Origin: Pseudolabrys sp. FHR47
GTDB lineage: Bacteria; Pseudomonadota; Alphaproteobacteria; Rhizobiales; Xanthobacteraceae
Length of the DNA: 64,000 nucleotides
Direction: 5' to 3'
Assembly: GCF_005153485.1 (NCBI RefSeq)
Contig: NZ_CP039740.1
Location: 2,793,001-2,857,000, forward strand
The position numbers and the translations under genes are program-made. Under the pieces are notes generated by a model, which saw nothing but the letters and a program-made list of their open reading frames with translations, searched no databases and had not been told where the DNA came from. Each line of letters opens with the position of its first letter. The first letter of the stretch is position 1. Shown here one piece after another: positions 7,890-17,773 of this stretch.

Positions 7890-9758
7890 ATGCTGATTAT
7901 CGACAACCTTACCGTCCGCATCGCCGGCCGTTCCCTGCTGGAAGACGCCAGTGCCCGGGTCACGCCCGGCGCGCGCGTCGGCCTCATCGGCCGCAACGGC
8001 ACCGGCAAGTCAACTTTGTTCAACGTCATCACCGGCCAAATCGGCGCTGAGACCGGCTCCGTGAGTATCCCGCCGCGCTGGCGCATCGGCCGGCTCGCCC
8101 AGGAAGCGCCGAACGGCCCCGAGAGCCTGCTCGAGGTGGTGCTGAAAGCGCCGAGCGAGCGCACTGATCTCCTGGCCGAGGCGGAAACCGCCACCGACCC
8201 GCACCGCATCGCCGAAATCCAGTCGCGGCTCGCCGATATCGGCGCGCATGCGGCCCCTGCCCGCGCCGCCGCGATCCTGTCGGGTCTCGGCTTCTCGCCG
8301 GCGGACCAGCAGCGCCCCTGCACCGAATTCTCCGGCGGCTGGCGCATGCGCGTTGCCCTTGCCGCGACCTTATTCGCCGAGCCGGACCTCCTGCTGCTCG
8401 ACGAACCGACCAACTATCTCGACCTCGAAGGCACCTTGTGGCTGCAGGACCATCTGGCCAAATATCCCCATACCATGATCGTGGTCAGCCATGACCGCGA
8501 CCTGCTCGATCATTCGGTCAACCAGATCCTCGCCCTCGAAGCCAAAAAGCTGACGCTCTACAAAGGCGGCTATTCCGATTACGAGCGGCTGCGCAGCGAA
8601 CGCCTCGCCCTCGACCAGAAGATGATCAAGAAGCAGGAAGCGCAGCGCGCCCACTTGCAGGCCTTCGTCGATCGTTTCCGCGCCAAGGCGACCAAGGCGC
8701 GGCAGGCGCAGTCGCGCATAAAGATGTTGGCGAAGATGCAGCCGATCGTCTCGATGACGATCGACGACGTCCGGCCCATCAACATTCCCGCGCCCGACAA
8801 GCTCTTGTCGCCGCCGATCATTGCCACCGACGGCGTCGCGGTCGGCTACGAGCCCGGCCACCCGGTGCTCAGCGAGGTGTCGCTGCGCATTGACAATGAC
8901 GATCGCATCGCGCTGCTGGGCGCCAACGGCAACGGCAAATCGACTTTGGTGAAACTGCTCGCCGGACGGCTCAAGCCCGAGCGCGGCACTGTCACCCGCG
9001 CAGCGCCTTTGAAGGTCGGCTATTTCGCGCAGCATCAGGTCGACGAACTCGACCTCAAGGACAGCGCCTACGATCATGTGCGCCGCCTGATGCCCGGCGA
9101 GCCGGAAGCCAGGATAAGAGCCAAAGTCGGCGCCATCGGTTTTTCCGGCGACGCCGGTAATACCAAGGTCGAAAAGCTATCGGGCGGCGAGAAGGCGCGC
9201 CTGATGCTGGGTCTGTCGACCTTCGAAGCGCCGCACCTCATCATCCTCGACGAGCCGACCAACCATCTCGACATCGACAGCCGCGGTGCGCTGATCGAGG
9301 CCATCAACGACTTCCCCGGCGCCGTTATCCTCGTCTCGCACGACCGCTATCTGCTGGAAGCCTGCGTCGATCGGCTCTGGCTGGTAGCGAACGGCCGCGT
9401 CAAACCCTTCGACGGCGATCTCGAGGACTATCACCGTTACGTCCTGTCCGATGGCAAGCAGGCGACCGTGTCAAAAGCGGCGCCACGCGTCGATCCGGCG
9501 GAAGCGCGGCGCGCCGCCGCCGAAAAGCGCGCCGAGACCGCGCCTTTGCGCAAGAAAATCCAGAAAGCCGAAGCCGACATCGCGCAGCTCAACAAGCAAC
9601 TCGCCAAGCTCGACAACACGCTGTCGGATGGCGAGTTGTTCACGAAGGACCCCGCGCGCGCCGCGGAACTGTCGAAGACGCGCGCCAATGTCGTCGAAGC
9701 GATCGCGAAAGCCGAAGAGGAATGGCTCGAGGCCTCGAGCCAACTGGAGCAGGCGTAA
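7890..9758 (+). CDS. ABC-F family ATP-binding protein
   Basis: A 622-residue soluble protein with two ABC ATPase domains and no membrane segment. Domain 1 has Walker A GRNGTGKST (34-42), the signature FSGGWRMR (near 148) and DEPTNYLDLE. Domain 2 has Walker A GANGNGKST (344-352), LSGGEKARL (near 430) and DEPTNHLDID. The linker (about 235-290) is rich in K/R/Q, and residues 535-620 form a charged coiled coil. ABC-F proteins act on the ribosome (EttA, Uup, YheS classes). The C-terminal coiled coil points to the Uup/YheS side, but the subclass was not tested. Confidence 0.93.
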   Translation: MLIIDNLTVRIAGRSLLEDASARVTPGARVGLIGRNGTGKSTLFNVITGQIGAETGSVSIPPRWRIGRLAQEAPNGPESLLEVVLKAPSERTDLLAEAETATDPHRIAEIQSRLADIGAHAAPARAAAILSGLGFSPADQQRPCTEFSGGWRMRVALAATLFAEPDLLLLDEPTNYLDLEGTLWLQDHLAKYPHTMIVVSHDRDLLDHSVNQILALEAKKLTLYKGGYSDYERLRSERLALDQKMIKKQEAQRAHLQAFVDRFRAKATKARQAQSRIKMLAKMQPIVSMTIDDVRPINIPAPDKLLSPPIIATDGVAVGYEPGHPVLSEVSLRIDNDDRIALLGANGNGKSTLVKLLAGRLKPERGTVTRAAPLKVGYFAQHQVDELDLKDSAYDHVRRLMPGEPEARIRAKVGAIGFSGDAGNTKVEKLSGGEKARLMLGLSTFEAPHLIILDEPTNHLDIDSRGALIEAINDFPGAVILVSHDRYLLEACVDRLWLVANGRVKPFDGDLEDYHRYVLSDGKQATVSKAAPRVDPAEARRAAAEKRAETAPLRKKIQKAEADIAQLNKQLAKLDNTLSDGELFTKDPARAAELSKTRANVVEAIAKAEEEWLEASSQLEQA

Positions 9759-9770
9759 GCCTCTATCGCG

Positions 9771-10397
9771 CTAATTGACGCGGGCCGGCGTGCGTTTCGG
9801 CGCCGGCTTCTTTTTCGCTACCGGCTTGGGCTTCTGCGCTTCCGGTAACGCATCGACCACCTTCAGGCGACCGGACACGAACGTGTAGACTCCCGGCCAG
9901 TTGCCGCCGGCATAGGTCAACACCACCTTGCGCTCGTTGTTCTCCGCCGCGCTGATGGCGACGTTGCTCGGCGCGCCCGCGCGGCGCACGACCTGACACT
10001 CGGCCATGCCGAGCGCGACGCCACCGAGGACCGGAGCATCACCGCTCGCCGGCATGGCGCCGCCGGCGAGATCGCCCGCCACGGAGCCGACCTGCGGCGC
10101 GGCAGCGGGACTTGTCGATGCCGCCGGCTCGGGCGCTGCGGCCGCGCAGCTGCCGTCGGCATTGACCAGGTCTTCCGGCGCAACGGGGCCGCTCGGCCCC
10201 AGCGAGAAATTCTTGTTCGTGCCTGCCGAACCCGAACCGTCCTCGCGGGACAGCAGGCTGCTCATAGGCTTCGAAAACCAGCCGGCGTCGGACTTGAAGG
10301 TGTCGCTCATGCTACCGCAGCCGCCGACAGCGAGCGCCAGGAGCGCCGTGCCTGCCATAGCCAGTTTCGATCTCACGTCACGCACCAAGACAACCAT
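9771..10397 (-). CDS. Putative lipoprotein, conserved hypothetical
   Basis: A 208-residue protein with an N-terminal hydrophobic segment ending in the lipobox LAVGGC (C27 from the chosen start), so probably a lipoprotein. A low-complexity A/P/S-rich middle follows. A compact C-terminal block contains GMAECQVVRRAGAPSNV and VVLTYAGGNWPGVYTFVSGR, resembling the SmpA/BamE-like layout in which a Gly-Pro element precedes a TY...YTF...GRL strand pair; that resemblance is inference. A basic K/P/A tail ends the protein. The start ATG at 10397 is chosen over 10436 because it places the signal peptide normally. It converges with the ABC-F gene, leaving a 12-nt gap. Confidence 0.7.
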   Translation of the reverse strand: MVVLVRDVRSKLAMAGTALLALAVGGCGSMSDTFKSDAGWFSKPMSSLLSREDGSGSAGTNKNFSLGPSGPVAPEDLVNADGSCAAAAPEPAASTSPAAAPQVGSVAGDLAGGAMPASGDAPVLGGVALGMAECQVVRRAGAPSNVAISAAENNERKVVLTYAGGNWPGVYTFVSGRLKVVDALPEAQKPKPVAKKKPAPKRTPARVN

Positions 10398-10540
10398 CCC
10401 CGGATCAGACCTTTCGCCGACACGATCGGCGCCCAACTATCGTCTTGTCCCTTAAAACCTATTTTGCGTCATCACAATGGCGGCGGCAACTCGGCCAGTG
10501 GCCGAGCACGCTTAACCAGCATAGAGCCGAAGCAGTATAA

Positions 10541-10993
10541 TCAGGCCTTTTTGACCCAGCGGCCCTGTTCGTCCGGCTGCCAATAGGTGGCGGCGAAACC
10601 TTTGGCCTTGGCGTCGGTCCAGAAGCCGCGCGCCTGCGCCACGGCCTCGTCGTCATCGCCGTTGAACACCAGTACGATACGCTCATAGGCCTCGGCGTCG
10701 GCCGGCAGTCCGGCACCGTCGATCAGAAACCGCACGGTCGCGGCATTCGGATTGGTGTCGTTGACGGTGAGCAGCACGGGCTGTTGCGCGGCTTCCTGTT
10801 CGCGCCAGGTGCCGTGCGGCAGAAAGCCATCCTCGCGGTAGGTCCACAGATGGGAGTCGAGCGCTTCGATGCGCTCCTCGCTCGTCCCCTGCACTGCGAC
10901 GCGCCAGCCGCGCTCGATCGATTTCTCGATCAGCGGCGTCAGCACGCCTTCGAGCTTCTGGCCTTGCAGGTGGTAGAAGAGAACTTCGGTCAT
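10541..10993 (-). CDS. holC: DNA polymerase III subunit chi
   Basis: A 150-residue clamp-loader accessory protein that links the psi subunit to SSB. The HolC pattern is clear: MTEVLFYHLQGQKLE at the start, the central LIEKSIERGWRVAVQ, then SHLWTYREDGFLPHG and LIDGAGLP. It starts 25 nt after the pepA stop on the same strand; pepA-holC is also the gene order in E. coli, supporting both calls. Start ATG at 10993. Confidence 0.96.
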   Translation of the reverse strand: MTEVLFYHLQGQKLEGVLTPLIEKSIERGWRVAVQGTSEERIEALDSHLWTYREDGFLPHGTWREQEAAQQPVLLTVNDTNPNAATVRFLIDGAGLPADAEAYERIVLVFNGDDDEAVAQARGFWTDAKAKGFAATYWQPDEQGRWVKKA

Positions 10994-11018
10994 GGTTTGT
11001 GTGGCGCGGCGCCAGCGC

Positions 11019-12548
11019 TCAATCCTCGTAATACTCCGCCACCAGCCGGTCGAGCAGGCGCACGCCCCAGCCCGACGCCCAGCTCTTGTTGATCTCGTTC
11101 TGGCGCGAATCCATGCCGGTGCCGGCGATATCGAGATGCGCCCAAGGCGTCTTGTCGACGAAGCGCTGCAGGAACTGCGCCGCCGTGATCGAGCCGCCGG
11201 CGCGCGAGCCGCCGGTGTTCTTCATGTCGGCGAACTTCGAATCGATCATTTTGTCGAACGCCGCCGACAGCGGCATGCGCCAAACGAGTTCGCCGGTCGC
11301 CTCGCCGCTCGCCGTCAGACGCTCGCTGAGTTCGTCGTTGTTTGAGAACAAGCCCGCATATTCGTGGCCCAATGCAACGATTATCGCGCCGGTGAGCGTC
11401 GCCAGGTTGACCATGAATTGCGGCTTGTACTTCTCCTTCGTGTACCAAAGCACATCGGCGAGTACGAGACGGCCCTCGGCATCTGTGTTGATGATCTCGA
11501 TGGTCTGGCCCGACATTGACTTGACGATGTCGCCAGGGCGCTGCGCATTACCATCCGGCATGTTCTCAACCAGACCGATGACGCCGATGGCGTTGACCTT
11601 GGCCTTGCGCGAGGCCAGCGCTTGCATCAGGCCGACGACGCAGGCCGCGCCCGCCATGTCGCCCTTCATGTCCTCCATGCCGGCGGCCGGCTTGATCGAA
11701 ATGCCGCCGGTGTCGAAGCACACACCCTTGCCGATGAACGCGACAGGCGCCTCGCCCTTCTTGCCGCCGTCCCAGCGCATCACAACGACGCGACTCTCGC
11801 GGGCCGAGCCCTGGCCGACAGCGAGCAGCGCTCCCATGCCGAGCTTCTTCAGGGCGGCCATGTTGAGCACCTCGACGGTGCAGCCGGCCTTCTTCAGCGC
11901 GAGCGTGCGACGGGCGAACTCTTCCGGAAAGAGAACATTCGGCGGCTCGTTGACCAGATCGCGCGCCGTGAGCACGCCTCCTGCGATGGCCTCGCGCGCG
12001 CCGAAAGCCTTGCGCGCGGCGGCGACGTCAGTGGTCGCGATGGCGACGGTGCGCTTTCCAGCGGGTTTCTCGTCCGGCTTGCGCTTTGTCTTGTACTGCT
12101 CGAAGGCGTAAGCACGCAGCAGCATACCAAGCGCCAGGTCGGCGGCCTGCTCGGCATTCATGCCACTGTCTTTGCCGCCGTCCTTGCCCCTGCCCGCCTC
12201 CGGCAGATCGGCGACGACCGTCGCATCCCCTGCCTTGGGCAGTTTGCCCATGGCCGCGCCCCCCAGCTTGACGAAATCCTCGGACTTCAACTCGGCCACC
12301 TTGCCGATGCCGAGGACGAACAGCCGGTCGACTTTAAGCCCCTCGGGCATGATCAATTGGAGGACGGAGCCGCTCTTGCCAGTGAACTGCTCCACTTTGG
12401 CGGCCCGTGCGACCAGACCAGCTGCCGCTCCTAGCGTTTCAGTCGCATAACGCCCAAACTTCAACCCATCATCGCAGAAGAGCACCAAGCTCCCACCCGG
12501 CTTAGACGCGGTCACGGGGCTAAACGAGATCCGGGGAGCTTCGGCCAT
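11019..12548 (-). CDS. pepA: Leucyl aminopeptidase (cytosol aminopeptidase, M17)
   Basis: A 509-residue dinuclear metallopeptidase that releases N-terminal amino acids from peptides. The catalytic domain shows [14 protein letters not shown] and the M17 signature NTDAEGRL. Likely metal and catalytic residues are K274, D279, K286, D297, D356, E358 and R360, matching E. coli PepA with a constant offset of four. The ATG at 12548 is preceded by AAGGA and gives [11 protein letters not shown]; the open frame to 12593 lacks a comparable site. It is followed by holC. Confidence 0.97.
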   Translation of the reverse strand: MAEAPRISFSPVTASKPGGSLVLFCDDGLKFGRYATETLGAAAGLVARAAKVEQFTGKSGSVLQLIMPEGLKVDRLFVLGIGKVAELKSEDFVKLGGAAMGKLPKAGDATVVADLPEAGRGKDGGKDSGMNAEQAADLALGMLLRAYAFEQYKTKRKPDEKPAGKRTVAIATTDVAAARKAFGAREAIAGGVLTARDLVNEPPNVLFPEEFARRTLALKKAGCTVEVLNMAALKKLGMGALLAVGQGSARESRVVVMRWDGGKKGEAPVAFIGKGVCFDTGGISIKPAAGMEDMKGDMAGAACVVGLMQALASRKAKVNAIGVIGLVENMPDGNAQRPGDIVKSMSGQTIEIINTDAEGRLVLADVLWYTKEKYKPQFMVNLATLTGAIIVALGHEYAGLFSNNDELSERLTASGEATGELVWRMPLSAAFDKMIDSKFADMKNTGGSRAGGSITAAQFLQRFVDKTPWAHLDIAGTGMDSRQNEINKSWASGWGVRLLDRLVAEYYED

Positions 12549-12918
12549 GGTGGGGTGGTCCTTACGGGTAGAAAAAGGGGCAACCCGCCCCATATGCGCT
12601 GCGGCGCGGGCTCTGCAAAGGCCCGACGGCGGTCAAGACCGGCCTTTTCACCAGTCGAGGGCCGGGACGCCCGCGGGAGCCCGGTGGCCGGCCCGTTACC
12701 GCTTGCCAGAATCGGCCCCAAAGCGCTTGGTTCCAGCGACGAAAACCGCCCCGCCGTTAACCAATTGTTGGGCATGTTCAATGGCTTTGCCTTGGCGGAG
12801 CCATTTTGTGCAGCGAACAAGATTAACCAACAGGATCGGGTTAAGATTGCTGCGTCACGTTGCCGGATGGGGACTCGGCGCGGGGGCGATTTCGGGGACC
12901 GGGGATTAAGACGCGCGT
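12549..12918. other. 370-bp divergent intergenic region between pepA and lptF
   Basis: This region must hold the promoters of pepA (minus) and of the lptF-rsmA operon (plus). I found no confident sigma-70 pair. TTAACC occurs at about 12757 and 12823, and TTAAG about 12840; TTAACC resembles a CtrA half-site, but no full TTAA-N7-TTAA site is present. An imperfect hairpin (AATGGCT/AGCCATT) lies near 12780-12805. Open frames here do not look coding. Confidence 0.5.
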
Positions 12919-14088
12919 ATGGGCTCCATCAGCCGCTATATCTTCCGCACCACCTTCGGTGCCTTCGCGCTCGTGCTCATCAGTCTCACGGCGGTGATCT
13001 GGCTGACCCAGGCGCTACGAGACATCGACATCATGACCAGCCAGGGTCAGACCATCCTGGTCTTCGTCGGCATCACCGGCCTGATCATCCCCCTCCTCGT
13101 CCTGGTGATAGCGCCGATCGCGCTTTTGATCGCTGTCGTCCATGTGCTCAACAAGCTTTCGACAGATTCCGAAATCATCGTGATGAACGCGGCCGGCATG
13201 TCGCCGTGGCGACTGTTCCGCGCCTTCATGTCGGCAACGCTCGTCGTCTCCGTCCTGGTGCTGATGATCAGCGCGTATTTCGCGCCGAAAGGTCTGCGAA
13301 TGCTGCGCGACTGGCTGACCGAAGTGCGCGCCAATGTGGTTTCGACCATCGTGCAGCCGGGCCGCTTCACGCAGATCGAGGCCAACGTCACCATCCATAT
13401 CCGTGAGCGCCGCCCCAACGGGCAACTCGTCGGCATATTCCTAGATGATCGCCGCAATCCGAATGAACGCATGACGGTGGTCGCCGAGCGCGGCGAAGTG
13501 GTTGACAACGACGCCGGCACCTTCCTCGTCCTGCAGGACGGCATCGTGCAACGTCGGGAGACGGGCAAGCCAGACCCGGCGATGGTGGTCTTCGATCGCT
13601 ATGCCTTCGACCTGTCGCAATTCGCCGGAGGCACGCAGGCCGTTAAATATTCGATCCGCGAACGCTATCTGTGGCAGTTGCTGTTTCCCGACCCGAAGGA
13701 CCAGTATTACATCGAGCAGCCCGGCCAGTTCCGCGCCGAATTGCATGACAGGCTGGTGGCGCCGCTCTACCCCATCGCTTTCGTCATTATTGCCTTCGCC
13801 TATCTCGGTGCACCGCGCACCACGCGTCAAAGCCGCAACGTGTCGATGCTCGGGGCCATTGGCGGCGTCGCATTGCTGCGCCTCATCGGATTCGCCTCGA
13901 CTGTGCTCGGCGCCAACCTGCCGATCATGCTTGTGCTGCAGTACATCGCGCTCGCCATCGCCATTGGCGGCGGCATTTTTGTCGTCCAGCGCGGCCTGAT
14001 CATCGAGCCGCCAGCGTTCCTGAACCGCTGGATCGAAACCGCGATGGCGCGCGTCCTGCGTCTGACCCAACGTGCGGCCGCGTCATGA
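12919..14088 (+). CDS. lptF: LPS export ABC transporter permease LptF
   Basis: Inner-membrane half of the LptB2FG machine that pulls lipopolysaccharide from the inner membrane to the periplasmic LptC/A bridge. The 389-residue protein has N-terminal helices (MGSISRYIFRTTFGAFALVL onward), a periplasmic beta-jellyroll middle (about 130-270) and C-terminal helices. The order LptF then LptG, overlapping by ATGA, and the following lptD support the call. The divergent partner is pepA. Confidence 0.95.
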   Translation: MGSISRYIFRTTFGAFALVLISLTAVIWLTQALRDIDIMTSQGQTILVFVGITGLIIPLLVLVIAPIALLIAVVHVLNKLSTDSEIIVMNAAGMSPWRLFRAFMSATLVVSVLVLMISAYFAPKGLRMLRDWLTEVRANVVSTIVQPGRFTQIEANVTIHIRERRPNGQLVGIFLDDRRNPNERMTVVAERGEVVDNDAGTFLVLQDGIVQRRETGKPDPAMVVFDRYAFDLSQFAGGTQAVKYSIRERYLWQLLFPDPKDQYYIEQPGQFRAELHDRLVAPLYPIAFVIIAFAYLGAPRTTRQSRNVSMLGAIGGVALLRLIGFASTVLGANLPIMLVLQYIALAIAIGGGIFVVQRGLIIEPPAFLNRWIETAMARVLRLTQRAAAS

Positions 14089-15179
14089 GCGTCGTCGGCG
14101 GCACATTGGCCCGCTATTTCGGCGTGCGCTTCCTCAACACCGTTCTCCTGGTGTTCGCGGGCATTTTCCTTCTTGTGGCATTGATCGACTACATCGAACT
14201 GATGCGCCGCGCCTCCGACATTCCGAACGTCTCGGGCCTGATGGTGGCAAAAACGTCGCTGTTCCGCGTGCCCCAGGTGACCGAACGTATTCTGCCGTTC
14301 TGCGTCCTGATCGGCGCCATGTCCTGCTACCTCAATCTGTCGCGCCGCCTGGAATTGGTGGTGGCCCGCTCAGCCGGCATGTCGGCATGGCAATTCGTGG
14401 CTCCGGCGCTGATCGTGGCCTTCCTGCTCGGCGTTTTTGCGACCGCCGTTTACAATCCGATTTCCGCCATTCTGCAGGAGCGCTCGAAACGCTTCGAGGC
14501 CGAACTGTTCGGCCAGAACGCGGTCGGCGCCCAAAGCGGCGGCCCATTCTGGCTGAGCCAGAAGACCAATGACGGCACAGCCATTATCAACGCCGCGTCG
14601 AGCCGCGACCAAGGCGTGTCGCTGTTCGGCGTCACCGCCTACACTTTCGACAACGAGGGCCATTTCCGCCAGCGCATCGAGGCGCGCTCCGCCGTGCTCG
14701 AGCCCGGGGTGTGGCATCTGTTCAACGCCCGCATCCACGAGGTGCAGAAGCTGCCGCTCGACCTCTCCGAGTTCCGACTCAAGACGAGTCTCACTCCCGA
14801 GCAGGTTCGTGAAAGTTTTGCAACACCCGAGACCGTGCCGTTCTGGGAATTGCCTCTGTATATCCGCATTGCCGAGCACGCTGGACTTGGCGCCGCAGGC
14901 TATAGGCTGCAGTTTCAGAAGCTTCTCGCCCGGCCCTTCTTTCTGGTGGCCATGGTATTCCTTGCCGCAGCCGTCAGTTTACGGTTCTTCCGGTTCGGCG
15001 GGGTGCAGAAGATGGTTTTGGGTGGCGTCACCGCGGGCTTTCTGCTTTATATCCTCCAGAAGGTAACCGAGGACCTGAGCAAGGCCGACCTGATGCACCC
15101 AGTGGCAGCGGCCTGGCTGCCTGTGCTCATTGGCGGCCTGACGGGGTTTATGGCGTTGTTGTATCAGGAGGACGGTTGA
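14085..15179 (+). CDS. lptG: LPS export ABC transporter permease LptG
   Basis: Partner permease of LptF, 364 residues with the same six-helix plus jellyroll plan. Visible marks are MSVVGGTLARYFGVRFLNTV at the N-terminus, the LSRRLELVVARSAGMSAWQF coupling region that would contact LptB, and C-terminal helices near RFFRFGGVQKMVLGGVTAGF. Its ATG overlaps the lptF stop (ATGA at 14085), indicating coupled translation, and its own stop overlaps the lptD start. No lptB gene is nearby. Confidence 0.95.
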   Translation: MSVVGGTLARYFGVRFLNTVLLVFAGIFLLVALIDYIELMRRASDIPNVSGLMVAKTSLFRVPQVTERILPFCVLIGAMSCYLNLSRRLELVVARSAGMSAWQFVAPALIVAFLLGVFATAVYNPISAILQERSKRFEAELFGQNAVGAQSGGPFWLSQKTNDGTAIINAASSRDQGVSLFGVTAYTFDNEGHFRQRIEARSAVLEPGVWHLFNARIHEVQKLPLDLSEFRLKTSLTPEQVRESFATPETVPFWELPLYIRIAEHAGLGAAGYRLQFQKLLARPFFLVAMVFLAAAVSLRFFRFGGVQKMVLGGVTAGFLLYILQKVTEDLSKADLMHPVAAAWLPVLIGGLTGFMALLYQEDG

Positions 15180-17674
15180 TGGCGGTGCGGTTGAGCACGC
15201 GTCCGTCAGTGTCAGACCGCCGCTCCAGCGGCGTATGTCGCGTTTGGACAGCCATATTCTTGGTGGGTTGCGGCCTTGGTGTCATCGGCGCCGGCGTGCC
15301 GGCGCCTGCCCGTGCGCAGACGACCCTCGACTTCCCGCCGCCGCCCGCCCCGCGGCCGAAGTCGGCCGCCGCCATCGAGCGCGATAAATCCGGCCAGAAG
15401 CAGATGCTCGTTCAGGCCGACGAGATCAATTACGACAACACGAACAACCTGATCGCCGCCGTCGGCAACGTGCACCTTTACTATGGCGGCGCGACGATCG
15501 AGGCCGACAAGGTCGTCTACAACCAGAAGACCAAGCGTCTGCGCGCCGAGGGCAATGTCCGCCTCACCGAAGAGGACGGCAAGGTCACGCACGGCCAGGT
15601 GATGGATCTGGCCGACGACTACCGTGACGGCTTCGTCGACTCGCTCCACGTCGAGACGCCGGATCGCACCCGCATGGCCGCCGCCCAGGCTGAGCGGACC
15701 GGCGGCAACTACACCGTGTTTCACAACGGCGTCTACACCGCTTGCGAGCCCTGCAAAGACAATCCGAAAAAGCCGCCGCTCTGGCAGGTAAAGGCCGCCC
15801 GGATCCTCCACGATCAGGGCGAGAAGATGATCTATTTCGAAGACGCCAGGCTAGAGTTCTTCGGCCAGCCGCTGATGTATCTGCCCTACTTCTCGGCGCC
15901 CGATCCGACGGTGAAGCGTAAAACCGGCTTCCTGATGCCGACGGTGTCGACGAGCTCGAAATACGGCACCGCTTTCGAGATTCCCTATTATTGGGCGCTG
16001 GCCCCGAATTACGACGCGACCTTCGCGCCGATGATCACGACCCAACAGGGCTTGCTGCTGCAGGGCGAATTCCGCCAGCGGCTCATCAATGGCGCCTATT
16101 CGATCCGTGCGGCCGGCATTCACCAGGCCGACCCGAATTATTTCAAGCGCTCCGATGGCACGACGACGCCGGGCTTCCGCGACAATCGCGGCAGCCTTGA
16201 ATCGAGCGGCCGCTTCGCCATCAACGACAAGTGGGCTTGGGGCTGGGATGCCTTGCTGGTGTCCGATCGCACGTTCCTGCAGGACTACAACCCGCGCCTG
16301 TCGCAGTACCGCGTCACCGATCCGCTCCAGACCGGTCTCGCCGAAGGCAAGTCGCAGCTCTATCTGACCGGCCGCGGCAGCCGCAGCTATTTCGATGCCC
16401 GGAGCATGTACTATCTCGGATTCTCGGAATCCGACGTGCAGGCGCAGATCCCCGTCGTTCACCCGGTCCTCGATTACGACTACACGGTTGACCGTCCGGT
16501 CGTTGGCGGCGAACTCGGTTTCAAAGTCAACTTCACCAGCCTGTCGCGTACCCAGGCCAATTTCGACGCCGTCACCAAAGCCGCCCAGCTCAGCGGCGAA
16601 TGCAACACCGCTGACGTTCGCGTGAAGAATTCGTCGAACTGTCTGTTGCGCGGCGCCCCCGGTACTTTCAGCCGCTTCACCGCGGAAGCTCACTGGAAGC
16701 GCAGCATCACAGACGGCCTGGGGCAGGTGTTCACGCCGTTCGCGTCGGTCCGCGTCGACGCCGGCTCCATGGACGTGACGAACGACGCCAATGTCGGCAA
16801 CTACGTCAACACCGGCCGCAGCGACCTCGTCCGCGCCATGCCGACCGTCGGCCTGGAGTACCGCTTCCCCTTCATCAATGTCAGTTCCTGGGGCACGCAG
16901 ACTATCGAACCAATCGCGCAGGTGATCGTGCGGCCGAACGAAACCCAGGTCGGCAAGTGGATCAACGAAGACGGCCAGAGCCTGATCTTCGACGACAGCA
17001 ACCTCTTCAAGGTCGACAAGTTCTCGGGCTATGACCGCGTCGAAGGCGGCGGACGCGCCAATTACGGCATCCAATACACCGCCCAGTTCAACAATGGCGG
17101 CTTCGTCAACGCCCTTTTCGGCCAGTCCTACAGCCTGTTCGGGCAGAACTCCTTCGCCGTCACCGACAGCACCAATACCGGACTCGACAGCGGCCTCGAT
17201 ACCCGCCAGTCGGACTATGTCGCCCGCCTCTCTTATCAGCCGACCAGCATCTTCACCTTCACCTCGCGCTTCCGCTTCGACAACAGCAGCTTTGCCATGC
17301 AGCGTATGGAGCTCGAAGCGAGTGCCAGCTTCGACCGGTGGAGCGGCTCGGTGATGTACGGCGACTATGCGGCGCAGCCGCTGATCGGCTTCCTCGACCG
17401 CCGCCAGGGCATCCAGGGGTCCGGCCAGTACAAACTCGACGCCAACTGGGTGCTGCTCGGTCAGGCGCTCTACGACATCAACGACAAGAAGTTCGCCCAG
17501 ACCCGCCTCGGCCTCGGTTACATCGACGATTGCCTCATCTTGGCCGTGAATTACATTACAAATTACACGTACAGCGGCAACGTCTCGAACAACCACACCG
17601 TGATGCTGCAGCTGAGCCTGCGCACGCTGGGCGGTACGTCGGTCAGCCAGGGCTTTGGCGGCACCACCAATTAG
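15179..17674 (+). CDS. lptD: LPS-assembly outer-membrane protein LptD
   Basis: Outer-membrane beta-barrel that inserts lipopolysaccharide into the outer leaflet with LptE. The 831-residue product has a signal peptide ending near PAPARAQ, an N-terminal OstA/LptA-like jellyroll containing LVQADEINYDNTNNLIAAVG and ADKVVYNQKTKRLRAEGNVR, and a long Tyr/Phe-rich barrel domain ending ...TSVSQGFGGTTN. A strong AGGAGG precedes the start; ATG at 15179 overlaps the lptG stop (TGATG), with TTG at 15176 an in-frame alternative. The cysteines I can see (near TACEPC and GECNTADV...SNCLL) suggest disulfides as in other LptDs. Confidence 0.95.
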   Translation: MAVRLSTRPSVSDRRSSGVCRVWTAIFLVGCGLGVIGAGVPAPARAQTTLDFPPPPAPRPKSAAAIERDKSGQKQMLVQADEINYDNTNNLIAAVGNVHLYYGGATIEADKVVYNQKTKRLRAEGNVRLTEEDGKVTHGQVMDLADDYRDGFVDSLHVETPDRTRMAAAQAERTGGNYTVFHNGVYTACEPCKDNPKKPPLWQVKAARILHDQGEKMIYFEDARLEFFGQPLMYLPYFSAPDPTVKRKTGFLMPTVSTSSKYGTAFEIPYYWALAPNYDATFAPMITTQQGLLLQGEFRQRLINGAYSIRAAGIHQADPNYFKRSDGTTTPGFRDNRGSLESSGRFAINDKWAWGWDALLVSDRTFLQDYNPRLSQYRVTDPLQTGLAEGKSQLYLTGRGSRSYFDARSMYYLGFSESDVQAQIPVVHPVLDYDYTVDRPVVGGELGFKVNFTSLSRTQANFDAVTKAAQLSGECNTADVRVKNSSNCLLRGAPGTFSRFTAEAHWKRSITDGLGQVFTPFASVRVDAGSMDVTNDANVGNYVNTGRSDLVRAMPTVGLEYRFPFINVSSWGTQTIEPIAQVIVRPNETQVGKWINEDGQSLIFDDSNLFKVDKFSGYDRVEGGGRANYGIQYTAQFNNGGFVNALFGQSYSLFGQNSFAVTDSTNTGLDSGLDTRQSDYVARLSYQPTSIFTFTSRFRFDNSSFAMQRMELEASASFDRWSGSVMYGDYAAQPLIGFLDRRQGIQGSGQYKLDANWVLLGQALYDINDKKFAQTRLGLGYIDDCLILAVNYITNYTYSGNVSNNHTVMLQLSLRTLGGTSVSQGFGGTTN

Positions 17675-17773
17675 TGATGCTCGCCGCCGCGCCGGCCGTG
17701 AGAGCCACGCGGTGTCCGATTACCCCCGATACGTTGCCTGGATAGATTGTCTAGATAGGATGCCGAGCTGGAT

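Noticed and set aside
15851..17596. A 581-codon open frame antisense to lptD
   Set aside because: Mirror frame of the LptD barrel; no start signal and no recognisable domains.
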